Both the position numbers and the translations under genes were made by a program. Positions 48,075-55,723 of a DNA stretch of 64,000 nt are shown one piece after another. The notes beneath the pieces are model-generated. The model was given only the letters and a program-made list of their open reading frames with translations. It did no database searches and was not told the origin of the DNA. The stretch covers positions 1 to 64,000 of the forward strand of contig MWEK01000013.1 of assembly GCA_002070955.1 (NCBI GenBank), in the 5' to 3' direction. Within the stretch, counting starts at the first letter, position 1; every line of letters begins with the position of its first letter. The DNA is from Planctomycetes bacterium ADurb.Bin069. GTDB taxonomy: Bacteria > Planctomycetota > UBA8108 > UBA8890 > UBA8898.

Positions 48075-49949
48075 ATGCAACCCTACGTGAAATCCCTCCT
48101 CTTCGCCCTCGTGGCTTTGGCGGTCCTCGCGATTGTCTTTGTCTGGTTGCACGTCAACCGCAAGGACTACACGCCGCCGCCCACCGACGTCGTCTTCGCC
48201 GACCTCAGAGGCGCGGTCACCCCGAGCAACGTGGGCCGCATCACCGTGACAGGCGAAAAGGATAAAGAAGCAACCATCGCCTGGAAGGACGGCAACTGGA
48301 TTCTGCCCTCGCTCTACGACTATCCCGCCGACAAGAAGTACGTGGACGAGCTGATCGTCGACCTCATGAAGCTCGGCGAGGAGCGTTTGGAGGCGCGCTC
48401 CCCGGCCTCCCACGCCGACTACGAGGTGGACGCCGAGAAAGGCAAGAAGATCGCGCTGGCCGACCGCGGCGGCAAGGATCTCTGGGCCTTGGTCGTGGGC
48501 AAGAGCGTCACCGGCTCCATGAACCGCGGCTTCGTGCGCCTGGACGGCAAGGATGAGGTGTACAGCGTGACGCCGGTCCTGTCATGGAAGCTCAAGACCT
48601 ACGGCGACGACTGGTCCAGGAACTGGCTCAACGCGACCCTCGTCGAATTCAACAAGGACAAGGGCGAGGATGTCGCCAAGATCGAAGTCATCCGCGCCGA
48701 CGGCGAGAGCTTCACCCTGGAAAAGGTCGAGGAGGAGAAGCCCATCGAGGAGCCCGGCGCCGACAAGGAAGAAGGCGCCGAGGAAAAGCCCAAGACCGTC
48801 AAGGAGACCAAGTGGTACGTCGTCGCCGCCGGCGGCGAACGCTTCGAGGCCGATTCGTCCGCCCGCTCCGGCTTCACCAGCCAGTTCGACCGCTTCACGG
48901 GCACCGATCCGGTCAAGCCCGCGCCGCTGGCCGATTACGGCCTGGAGCCGGCCTACCTCACGCTCAAGGTGACGACGAGCTACACCAAGGAGGAGTTCAA
49001 ATCCGAGAAGCCTCGGACCTTCGAGATTCTGGTGGGCTCCCAGGTGCCCGAGGAGGAGAAGGCGGGCGAGACGCTCGCGGAGCCCCCCGCGCTCGAGAGC
49101 GAGGATGTCCCCGAAGCGCCCGAGCCCGAGGAAGATCCTGCTCCGCCCACCGCCACCGAGAGCGGCGGATCCAGCGTGATTCAGGAAGCGGCCGAGCCGC
49201 CCGAGCCCCCGGCGACTCCGGCCGCGCCGCCCATGGTCGAGCCGCCGCCTCCGGCGCTCCCGTCGACGGATCTGCCGGACGAGGCGCCCCCTCAGGCGCT
49301 CCCCGGCGAGCTCCTCGATGCCGCGGCTCCGGCTGCCGCGGATGCGCCCGCGGCCGCGCCCGCCGAACCGCCCAAGCCGAAGTTCAAGACCGATCGCTAC
49401 GTCACCGTGCGCGGCGACCGCAGGATCATGACCCTCGCCGAGTGGAAGCTCAAGTCCATCGACAAGAAGGCCGAGGACTTCAAGCCCAAGAAGGAGGAGT
49501 CCAAGAAGGAGGAGGAACCTAAGAAGGCGGAACCCGCCCCCGCCGAGGCCGGTCCTCCGGAACCCGCCGAGGCCGGTCCCCCCGCGCCCGCTCAGCCGCC
49601 GACGCCTCCCGCGGAGAAGCCCGCGGCGGCCAAGTACGGCGCGCGCCACATTCTCATCGCCTACCAGGGCTCGACGGCTGACTCCGCCGTCACGCGCACC
49701 AAGGAGGAAGCGCGCGCGAAGGCCGCCGAGCTTCTGGCCGAGCTGCGGGAGGACGCAAGCAAGTTCCCCGAGCTCGCGCGCCGGTGGTCCGACTGCCCGT
49801 CCAAGAATGACGGCGGCGATCTCGGCACCTTCGGCGAAGGGCAGATGGTCCCGGCCTTCGAGAACGCGGTGAAGGAACTGGCCGCCGGAGAGCTTTCCGG
49901 CGTGGTGGAAACCCAGTACGGTTTCCACATCGTGGAGCGTACGCAGTAG
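48075..49949 (+). CDS. DUF4340 protein fused to a parvulin-type prolyl isomerase
   Basis: 624 aa. The TM at about 7-26 (LLFALVALAVLAIVFVWLHV) anchors an extracytoplasmic DUF4340 domain (about 30-330) with NVGRITVTGEKDKEATIAWK, WILPSLYDYPADKKYV and LADYGLEPAYLTLKV. A Pro/Ala/Glu-rich linker (about 335-430), a short resumed DUF4340 piece (DRYVTVRGDRRIMTLAEWKL), a Lys/Glu stretch and a second Pro-rich linker follow. The last 105 residues are a complete PpiC/parvulin rotamase: ARHILIAY, FPELARRWSDCPSKNDGGDL, GTFGEGQMVPAFENAV and YGFHIVERTQ. DUF4340 proteins normally end without an enzyme domain, so the isomerase is an addition, perhaps to fold a substrate of the ABC complex. Last gene of the operon, 6 bp after the GldG-like gene. 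Confidence 0.88.
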   Translation: MQPYVKSLLFALVALAVLAIVFVWLHVNRKDYTPPPTDVVFADLRGAVTPSNVGRITVTGEKDKEATIAWKDGNWILPSLYDYPADKKYVDELIVDLMKLGEERLEARSPASHADYEVDAEKGKKIALADRGGKDLWALVVGKSVTGSMNRGFVRLDGKDEVYSVTPVLSWKLKTYGDDWSRNWLNATLVEFNKDKGEDVAKIEVIRADGESFTLEKVEEEKPIEEPGADKEEGAEEKPKTVKETKWYVVAAGGERFEADSSARSGFTSQFDRFTGTDPVKPAPLADYGLEPAYLTLKVTTSYTKEEFKSEKPRTFEILVGSQVPEEEKAGETLAEPPALESEDVPEAPEPEEDPAPPTATESGGSSVIQEAAEPPEPPATPAAPPMVEPPPPALPSTDLPDEAPPQALPGELLDAAAPAAADAPAAAPAEPPKPKFKTDRYVTVRGDRRIMTLAEWKLKSIDKKAEDFKPKKEESKKEEEPKKAEPAPAEAGPPEPAEAGPPAPAQPPTPPAEKPAAAKYGARHILIAYQGSTADSAVTRTKEEARAKAAELLAELREDASKFPELARRWSDCPSKNDGGDLGTFGEGQMVPAFENAVKELAAGELSGVVETQYGFHIVERTQ

Positions 49950-50041
49950 GCCTGTTCGGCACCGCGCGAACGGGATAGACTGAGCGTGCATCGCGCGGCC
50001 GCCGGACGGCGGCCGCGCGGCGGCCGCGCCCGGAAGGAGTT

Positions 50042-50887
50042 ATGGCCCAGGTCGTCGAGCACAAGATCTGGAAGATCATCGAGCTTTTCTACCGATCGTT
50101 CCTGGAATACCGCCGGACCTACGATCAGTACAAGCAGCACTGCGCCGCCCTCCGCGCGCGAGGCGGCGCCGCGCGCGAGACGCTCCGGCCGGCCCCGGCC
50201 GAGATGGCCGACCTGATAGATTTTCAGAAACTCGAGGAACTTCGCGATCGCCACCTTTTCGTCCTCAAGGACTACTGCCACGATATCTTCCGCAACCCCA
50301 ACCAGACCGACCCCTTCGATCGCTACGTCAGCGCCATCTTCCACGAGGTTTCAATCCTCAAGGAGGAGCACTACACGGTCAAGCGCTACGCGCAGTACTC
50401 GGCGCGCCCCGGCCCGCAGGACGAGTTTCACGCCGCCATGGAGGCGGCTCTCAGCCAGATCCCGCACAAAATGGAGCATATCAGGCTCCTCTATGACGCG
50501 GCGCGCGAGCGCCTCCAAACCTTGCTGCCGGGCTTTCGCGGCCAGAAGATTTTGACCCGTTCGCTCTTCCTGAACCGCGACGGTTTCGTCGCCCAAAGCC
50601 ATCCGCGGGGCATCGAGGGCTTCTACGAACTCATGTATCCCGAGCACGGTCCGCTGGCGGGTTTCGTCGAGGCGGGCGAAAGCTTCTTCGAGTCCGCTTT
50701 CCACCTCCAGGCGAAGGAAGCCTTCGAACTGGGCCGGGCGTACCAGCGCGCCGCGCCGCGGGACACCGCCGCCGCGACGCGCTTCATCGCGCTCATCGAG
50801 GAGCGCCTCGCGGCCATCGAGCAAGCCCTTGCCGCGGCGCGGGAGCGCGAGGAAACCCTGCGTGCGCCTCGCCGAACGTCCCAATGA
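50042..50887 (+). CDS. Conserved-looking helical protein of unknown function
   Basis: 281 aa, not recognised. Soluble, mostly helical, with no signal peptide or TM. It is rich in aromatic and charged residues: KIIELFYRSFLEYRRTYDQY, LRDRHLFVLKDYCHDIFRN, HRGI-like segments and a C-terminal helix (FIALIEERLAAIEQALAAAR) that is likely coiled coil. A good SD (GGAAGGAG) precedes ATG 50042, and a weak TAGACT -10 lies at 49976. Its stop overlaps an ATG (ATGA, 50884-50887) in the pyrF frame, so it is co-translated with pyrF. A role linked to pyrimidine synthesis would be guesswork. Confidence 0.7.
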   Translation: MAQVVEHKIWKIIELFYRSFLEYRRTYDQYKQHCAALRARGGAARETLRPAPAEMADLIDFQKLEELRDRHLFVLKDYCHDIFRNPNQTDPFDRYVSAIFHEVSILKEEHYTVKRYAQYSARPGPQDEFHAAMEAALSQIPHKMEHIRLLYDAARERLQTLLPGFRGQKILTRSLFLNRDGFVAQSHPRGIEGFYELMYPEHGPLAGFVEAGESFFESAFHLQAKEAFELGRAYQRAAPRDTAAATRFIALIEERLAAIEQALAAAREREETLRAPRRTSQ

Positions 50888-50904
50888 GTCGAACGGAGAA
50901 CCCC

Positions 50905-51801
50905 ATGCGCGCCTTCGCGGACAGGATCGAGGCCGCCGTGCGGCGCAAGGACAGCGCCATCGTCGCCGGCATGGATCCCAATCCGGCGCTCTTGCCGCCG
51001 GATATCGCCGCGGCGCCCGGAGCCCCACCCGAGGCGCACGCCGCGGCCTTCGAACGCTTCAGCGCCGGCATCTTGGAGGCCATCGCCGAAGCCGTCGTCG
51101 CCGTGAAGTTTCAGAGCGCCTTCTACGAGCGCTTCGGCGCCGCCGGCGCCGAAGCGCTCGCGCGCTCCCTCCGGCACGCTCGCGGCCTCGGGCTCGTGAC
51201 GATCCTGGATGCGAAAAGGGCCGACATCGGATCCACCGCGGAAGCCTACGCCGAGGCGCAGCTCGGAGACCTTCCCGGAACGCCCGGCCCCGCGACGGAT
51301 GCCGTGACCGTCAACCCCTACCTGGGCGAGGATGGCATCCTGCCCTTCGTGAGGCAGGCCGCGCCCCGCGGCAAGGGGCTCTTCGTCCTGGTGAAGACCT
51401 CGAACCCTTCCGGCCCGCAGCTCCAGGACCTTCCCAGCGGCGGACGGCCGCTGTACCTCCACACGGCCGGCCTCGTCGCCAAGCTCGGCGCCGAGCTTCC
51501 GGGCGCCTGCGGCCTGAGCGGCGTCGGCGCCGTCGTGGGCGCCACGTACCCCGGCGTCCTGCGCGAGTTGCGCGCGGCCATGCCGCAGGCCGTTTTCCTG
51601 CTTCCCGGCGTCGGCGCCCAGGGCGGCAAGGTCGAGGACCTCGCCCCCGCGTTCCTGCCGGGGCGCCGCGGCGCGCTGATCACCGCCTCGCGCAGCATCA
51701 TCTACGCCCACCGCGACCACCCGGACACGGCGTGGAAGGATGCCGCGCGCGGCGCGGCGCAGACCCTCAGGGAGGCCTTCAGGCGGCGCCTCGACCTCTA
51801 G
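50905..51801 (+). CDS. pyrF: Orotidine 5'-phosphate decarboxylase
   Basis: Last step of UMP synthesis. It is the longer, group-2 type (about 300 aa): FADRIEAAVRRKDSAIVAGM at the N-terminus, VKFQSAFYERFG (catalytic Lys region), LDAKRADIGSTAEAYAE (catalytic Asp-x-Lys-x-x-Asp; Ala stands where Gly is usual), VTVNPYLGEDG and LLPGVGAQGG (phosphate loop). I chose ATG 50905, which has CGGAG 6 nt upstream and starts right at the homologous region; ATG 50884, overlapping the previous stop, is the alternative and adds 7 residues. carB, another pyrimidine gene, is 17 kb away. Confidence 0.93.
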   Translation: MRAFADRIEAAVRRKDSAIVAGMDPNPALLPPDIAAAPGAPPEAHAAAFERFSAGILEAIAEAVVAVKFQSAFYERFGAAGAEALARSLRHARGLGLVTILDAKRADIGSTAEAYAEAQLGDLPGTPGPATDAVTVNPYLGEDGILPFVRQAAPRGKGLFVLVKTSNPSGPQLQDLPSGGRPLYLHTAGLVAKLGAELPGACGLSGVGAVVGATYPGVLRELRAAMPQAVFLLPGVGAQGGKVEDLAPAFLPGRRGALITASRSIIYAHRDHPDTAWKDAARGAAQTLREAFRRRLDL

Positions 51802-51844
51802 CGCCCCGCCCCCGCGGCTTCGCGCGTCGCGCCCGCCCCGCCGC

Positions 51845-52963
51845 CTACTTCTTGGCCTCCAGAAGCCGGGCGCGCAGATAGGCGTTGATGAAGGGCGTCA
51901 GCTCGCCATCGAGCACCGCCTGCACGTTCCCCGTCTCCAGCTCCGTGCGGTGGTCCTTGACCAGGGTGTAGGGCTGAAGCACGTAGGAGCGGATCTGGTT
52001 CCCCCAGGCGATCTCGCCCTTCTCATCGTAGGCCTGTTTGTGGGAGTCCTCGCGCTTCTTCTCCTCGATGGCGATGAGGCGCGCCTTGAGCATCTTCATG
52101 GCGGTGGCGCGGTTGGAGTGCTGCGAGCGCTCGTTCTGGCACTGAACGACGATGCCCGTCGGCAGGTGGGTGATCCGGACGGCGGAGTCCGTCACGTTGA
52201 CGTGCTGGCCGCCCGCGCCGCCGGCGCGGAACGTGTCGATCTTGAGATCGCCATCGTGAATCTCGACCTTGATCTCCTCGCCCGCATCGGGAATCACGTC
52301 GACGGCGGCAAAGGAGGTGTGCCGGCGCTTCTTGGCGTCGAACGGAGAAATTCTCACCAGGCGATGGACCCCGATCTCGGCCTTGAGGTAGCCGTAGGCG
52401 CGCACGCCCTTGATGCTCAGGGTCATCTGGCGGAAGCCGGCCTCCTCGGCCGGCACCGTGTCCACGACCGCCACGTGGTAGCCTTGGTCCTCGGCCCAGC
52501 GGGCATACATGCGGCCGAGAATCTGGGTCCAGTCGGCGGCATCAGTCCCTCCCGCGCCGGCGTGCACGCTCAGGAACGCCGATTCCTTGTCGTACGGCCC
52601 GGCGAGAATCGTCGCGATCTCGAGCTCCTCCAGGGTCTGCCGCACCTTGTCGAGCTCGGGTTCCAACTCCCCCAACAGGCTGTCGTCGTCTTCCTCGACG
52701 GCGATGGCCGCCAACTCCCGGGCATCCGCCAGACTCTTCGCTAGCGCCTGGAAGTCGTCGTTCGTCCGCTTCACGTCGCTCAGTTCGACGACCACCCGCC
52801 TGGCCCGCTCCTGATCGTCCCAGAAACCGGCCCGCGTCATCTGCAGCTCGAGCGCCGATTGGCGCTCGAGGCTCGCGCGATAATCCACCGCTCCGCACAG
52901 CTCTTCGAAACGCCGCGCGAAATCGCCGAGCCTCGCTTTCAGCTCGGCACGAGACAAGACCAT
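51845..52963 (-). CDS. prfB: Peptide chain release factor 2, without programmed frameshift
   Basis: Recognises UGA and UAA stop codons and triggers peptide release. It has the anticodon-like SPF tripeptide in RISPFDAKKRRHTSF and the catalytic GGQ in FRAGGAGGQHVNVTDSAVR. Length 372 aa, full. In many bacteria an in-frame UGA near codon 25 forces a +1 frameshift that autoregulates the gene; here the corresponding stretch ELCGAVDYRASLE is one uninterrupted frame. ATG 52963 has GGGAG upstream and a near-consensus promoter further up. It converges on pyrF and is divergent from the HAD fusion gene. Confidence 0.95.
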   Translation of the reverse strand: MVLSRAELKARLGDFARRFEELCGAVDYRASLERQSALELQMTRAGFWDDQERARRVVVELSDVKRTNDDFQALAKSLADARELAAIAVEEDDDSLLGELEPELDKVRQTLEELEIATILAGPYDKESAFLSVHAGAGGTDAADWTQILGRMYARWAEDQGYHVAVVDTVPAEEAGFRQMTLSIKGVRAYGYLKAEIGVHRLVRISPFDAKKRRHTSFAAVDVIPDAGEEIKVEIHDGDLKIDTFRAGGAGGQHVNVTDSAVRITHLPTGIVVQCQNERSQHSNRATAMKMLKARLIAIEEKKREDSHKQAYDEKGEIAWGNQIRSYVLQPYTLVKDHRTELETGNVQAVLDGELTPFINAYLRARLLEAKK

Positions 52964-53005
52964 GGGAACTCCCGCATTCGTCGACGCCTCCGCGGCTCAC
53001 GCGCC

Positions 53006-53023
53006 GCCCGGAACGCACCGGGC
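53006..53023 (-). promoter_or_regulatory. Inverted repeat at the prfB transcription start
   Basis: GCCCGG (53006-53011), a 6-nt spacer and CCGGGC (53018-53023) are perfect arms just downstream of the prfB -10 box, overlapping the expected start site. It could be an operator or a 5'-end mRNA hairpin. Confidence 0.35.
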
Positions 53024-53024
53024 A

Positions 53025-53052
53025 ATTATAGGTGCCGCCGCGCGCCTGTAAA
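53025..53052 (-). promoter_or_regulatory. Near-consensus sigma-70 promoter of prfB
   Basis: Minus strand: TTTACA (53052-53047, 5/6), a 16-bp spacer and TATAAT (53030-53025, 6/6), in an otherwise GC-rich stretch. Transcription should start near 53018, about 55 nt before ATG 52963. Confidence 0.75.
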
Positions 53053-53099
53053 TCCCCCCGCCGGGGCGGCCGGAAACGTGGTAAGATGGCCCCGTTCCC

Positions 53100-54401
53100 A
53101 TGCACGACCAGACTCCCGGCGACACGGCGGCCTTCGCGCCGGCGGCCCATGCCGGCGCGCGCCCCGGCGCCGCCGGCGGCGGCCTCCGCGCCGTCATTCT
53201 CGACGTCGACGGCGTCATCTTTCGCGGCCAGTTCTTCGTGCATCTTTCGCGGCGCATGGGCATCGGCGCCCTGCTGGCCGCCCTGTGGGATGCGTTTCTC
53301 TTCAACATCGGCCGCCTCCCTCTCGCGCGCCTGCTTGCGCGCAGCTTCGCGCGGTTGCGCGGCCTCCCCGAGGAAACGCTCCAAGCCGTGTTCAACGCCA
53401 TGCCGCGCGCGGCCAACGCGCGCGAGACCATTGCGGCGCTCAAGGCGGCGGGTCTGCACGTCCTGATCCTCTCAAGCGGCGTTCCCGACACGCTGGTCAA
53501 GCGCCTGGCGGAGGAACTCGCCGCCGACGAGGGCGCGGGCATCGATGTCGCCGTCGCGGACGGACGGCTCACGGGGGCGGTCGGCGGCGGCCTGGCGCGG
53601 GAAGACGGCAAAACCGCCTTCGTCCAGGCCTGGCGCGCCGCCCGCGGCCTCCCCTGGCGCGCTTTCGCCGTCGTGGGCGATGACGACAACAATCTCGAGC
53701 TCATGGAGCGCGCCGGCCTTTCGATCGGCGTCCGCGCGACTTTCGGCGTCAGGCGCAAGGCCGATGTCCTGATCGAGGGCGCGGACTTGCAGGAGATCCT
53801 GCCTCCCGTGCTTCACGGGCGCGCCGGCCCGCCGGTGTTCGCGCCGGGCAGCGAGCTCGCGCGCCGGGGCATCCACGCCACGGCCTTCGCGTGGCCCTTC
53901 CTCGCCCAGCCGAATCCGCCCGCGGCCGCCGCGCTCCTGACGGCTGCCATGCTGGCCTACACGATCAGCGAATACTTCAGGCTCAACGGCCTCTCCATGC
54001 CTCTTTTCGCCCCTGTGACGCGGCGCGTCCTGCGCCCGCGGGAAACCCGGCGCTTCGCCTTCGCGCCTCTGGCCCTCGGATTCGGCGTGCTCCTGTGCCT
54101 GCAGTTTCCGCCGCCGGTTTCCCATGTGGCCATCGGCGTGGTCGCCTTCGGCGACGGCATGGCCAACATCGTCGGCCGGTTTTGGGGCCGCTTGCCGCTG
54201 CCATGGAACCGCCGCAAGACGGCGGAAGGTTCCCTGGCGTGCTTCTTCGTCTCGCTGGGCGTCGGTCTGGTCTGGCTCCCGCCGCCCGCCGCGCTCCTCG
54301 TCGCGCTCTGCGCGGCCGCCGTGGAATCGCTGCCCTTGGGTGATTTGGACAACACCGTCGTGCCGGTCGCCGCGGGCCTTCTGTGCCTCGCGCTCAGATA
54401 G
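53100..54401 (+). CDS. HAD phosphatase fused to a CTP:dolichol-kinase-like membrane domain
   Basis: 433 aa in two parts. Residues about 28-235 are a SerB-type HAD hydrolase: nucleophile motif LDVDGVIFRG (DxD), second motif ILSSGVPDT, Lys in REDGKTAFV and the acidic motif VVGDDDNNLELM. Residues about 265-433 are a polytopic membrane domain with four or five helices. Its signature GVVAFGDGMANIVGRFWG followed by RRKTAEGSLACFF matches the CTP-dependent dolichol/phytol kinase and phosphatidate cytidylyltransferase-like family. A phosphatase joined to a lipid kinase suggests phospho-group cycling on a polyprenol or other lipid; the substrate is unknown. The only promoter-like element is TAAGAT, 12 nt before the ATG, and no SD is evident. 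Confidence 0.8.
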   Translation: MHDQTPGDTAAFAPAAHAGARPGAAGGGLRAVILDVDGVIFRGQFFVHLSRRMGIGALLAALWDAFLFNIGRLPLARLLARSFARLRGLPEETLQAVFNAMPRAANARETIAALKAAGLHVLILSSGVPDTLVKRLAEELAADEGAGIDVAVADGRLTGAVGGGLAREDGKTAFVQAWRAARGLPWRAFAVVGDDDNNLELMERAGLSIGVRATFGVRRKADVLIEGADLQEILPPVLHGRAGPPVFAPGSELARRGIHATAFAWPFLAQPNPPAAAALLTAAMLAYTISEYFRLNGLSMPLFAPVTRRVLRPRETRRFAFAPLALGFGVLLCLQFPPPVSHVAIGVVAFGDGMANIVGRFWGRLPLPWNRRKTAEGSLACFFVSLGVGLVWLPPPAALLVALCAAAVESLPLGDLDNTVVPVAAGLLCLALR

Positions 54402-54450
54402 CTCGCCGGGGCGTCCGCCTCCGGAGGCGGTCCGGCACGGACGCCGATCC

Positions 54451-54479
54451 TTGCCCCTGGAAGCGCCCTGTGCGAAAAT
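54451..54479 (+). promoter_or_regulatory. Possible promoter of the lipoprotein gene
   Basis: TTGCCC at 54451-54456 (4/6), a 17-bp spacer and GAAAAT at 54474-54479 (4/6). The start near 54486 would leave about 25 nt including GGGAGG before ATG 54511. Confidence 0.4.
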
Positions 54480-54510
54480 CGACGCCGTGAACCCTGCAAG
54501 GGAGGTTGGC

Positions 54511-55698
54511 ATGAAGATCCCGCGCGCGGCCCGCCGCTGTCTGCTCCTGTGCGTGCTCCTTGCTCTCGGCTCCTGCGTCGAACTCGCCGGGCAGCGCATC
54601 ACGCTTTTTTATGATGCCGACAAGGACCGGCTGCTTTTCCTTATCAACTACGACGGCATTCACGACAACATTGGCCGCAATGCCCGGGTGGGCGCGGAGC
54701 AAATCCCCGCCTTCATCAGGGACGGAGACTTCATGCTCCTTGACTGGCCGGGCCACGTGCAGATGCAGAGCGTCAAGCAATTCGCGGGCAGCGCCGCGGA
54801 CGCGCCGGGGGCGCTGGCGGCACTGGCCGCCGCGGCGGCCAAAAACGTTCGGAGCACGGCGGTGGGACATTACCGCGATCCGGATGGGCGAATCGGCGCG
54901 GCGCAGCTCGTGGCGATCTCGGAAGCGAAAGAGTTCGTCAGGCGGGCCAACGCGGCCCTGAACGCGGCGATCCTCGCCGCCACCCGACCCGACGCGCCGC
55001 CGGACGAGGCGCCCGGCGCGGACATCAGGATGACCGTCGCGCGCATGCGGCCGGGAGCCCTTCAAGACCGCCAGTGGATTGCGATCGAGGGGCATTCGCT
55101 GAAATTCGAATTCCCGGCGCAGCCGGCGGAGTGGACCCGCCTCAAATTCAACGCCGCCAAGAAGATGTGCGAGCGCTGGGCCGAGCTCCGGGACCAAGCC
55201 GCGCCGGATGCCGAAAACCCGCTCTTGCTCCTGCAGGTCCTGACGGCCAGCGCGGCCTTTCAGGAGTCCCCCGACGGGGTGATCGTGCGCCTGGGCACGC
55301 CGGCGCGTCCGAGCACTTTTCGGTTCGCGCTTCGAGACCGCTACGAGGCGAACTTGGAACAAACCGTCGTCGAGAACGTCCCCGAGCCTTGGGACGCCGC
55401 CCTTGCGCGCAGCCTCTTGAACCCCGGCGAGGTTCCGCCGCCTTCCACCCTCGCCCTGCGGGAGTGGGTTCCCCCGGAAGAGAAAGTGCGGGCGCTTCTC
55501 GGCATCCTGGAAGCCGACGCGCCGAAGGATGAGGCCCTGAGGCAAGCGGCGCGCGAGAGGCTGGAGGCCATCGGCGCCGCCTGGAACCGGGAGGAGCCCT
55601 TCCCGAAGGCGCCCGATTCCAAGGGCGCGGAATCCGCGTACCTGGCCGGGTGGAAAACCTGGTATCGCAGCATGCTGTGCTATCCCGCCCTCGATTAG
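54511..55698 (+). CDS. Lipoprotein of unknown function
   Basis: 395 aa. The signal MKIPRAARRCLLLCVLLALG ends in the lipobox Leu-Gly-Ser-Cys, so it is probably lipid-anchored. After the Cys come RITLFYDADKDRLLFLINYD and GDFMLLDWPGHVQMQSVKQF, then mixed helical and strand sequence with no family I recognise. ATG 54511 has GGGAGG 6 nt upstream; the frame is open further up but only in antisense-like sequence through the fusion gene. It is 109 bp after that gene and converges on the JAB-DinG gene. Envelope location is likely; function unknown. Confidence 0.75.
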   Translation: MKIPRAARRCLLLCVLLALGSCVELAGQRITLFYDADKDRLLFLINYDGIHDNIGRNARVGAEQIPAFIRDGDFMLLDWPGHVQMQSVKQFAGSAADAPGALAALAAAAAKNVRSTAVGHYRDPDGRIGAAQLVAISEAKEFVRRANAALNAAILAATRPDAPPDEAPGADIRMTVARMRPGALQDRQWIAIEGHSLKFEFPAQPAEWTRLKFNAAKKMCERWAELRDQAAPDAENPLLLLQVLTASAAFQESPDGVIVRLGTPARPSTFRFALRDRYEANLEQTVVENVPEPWDAALARSLLNPGEVPPPSTLALREWVPPEEKVRALLGILEADAPKDEALRQAARERLEAIGAAWNREEPFPKAPDSKGAESAYLAGWKTWYRSMLCYPALD

Positions 55699-55723
55699 CG
55701 GCGGACGCGGCAGCTCAGTCCCT

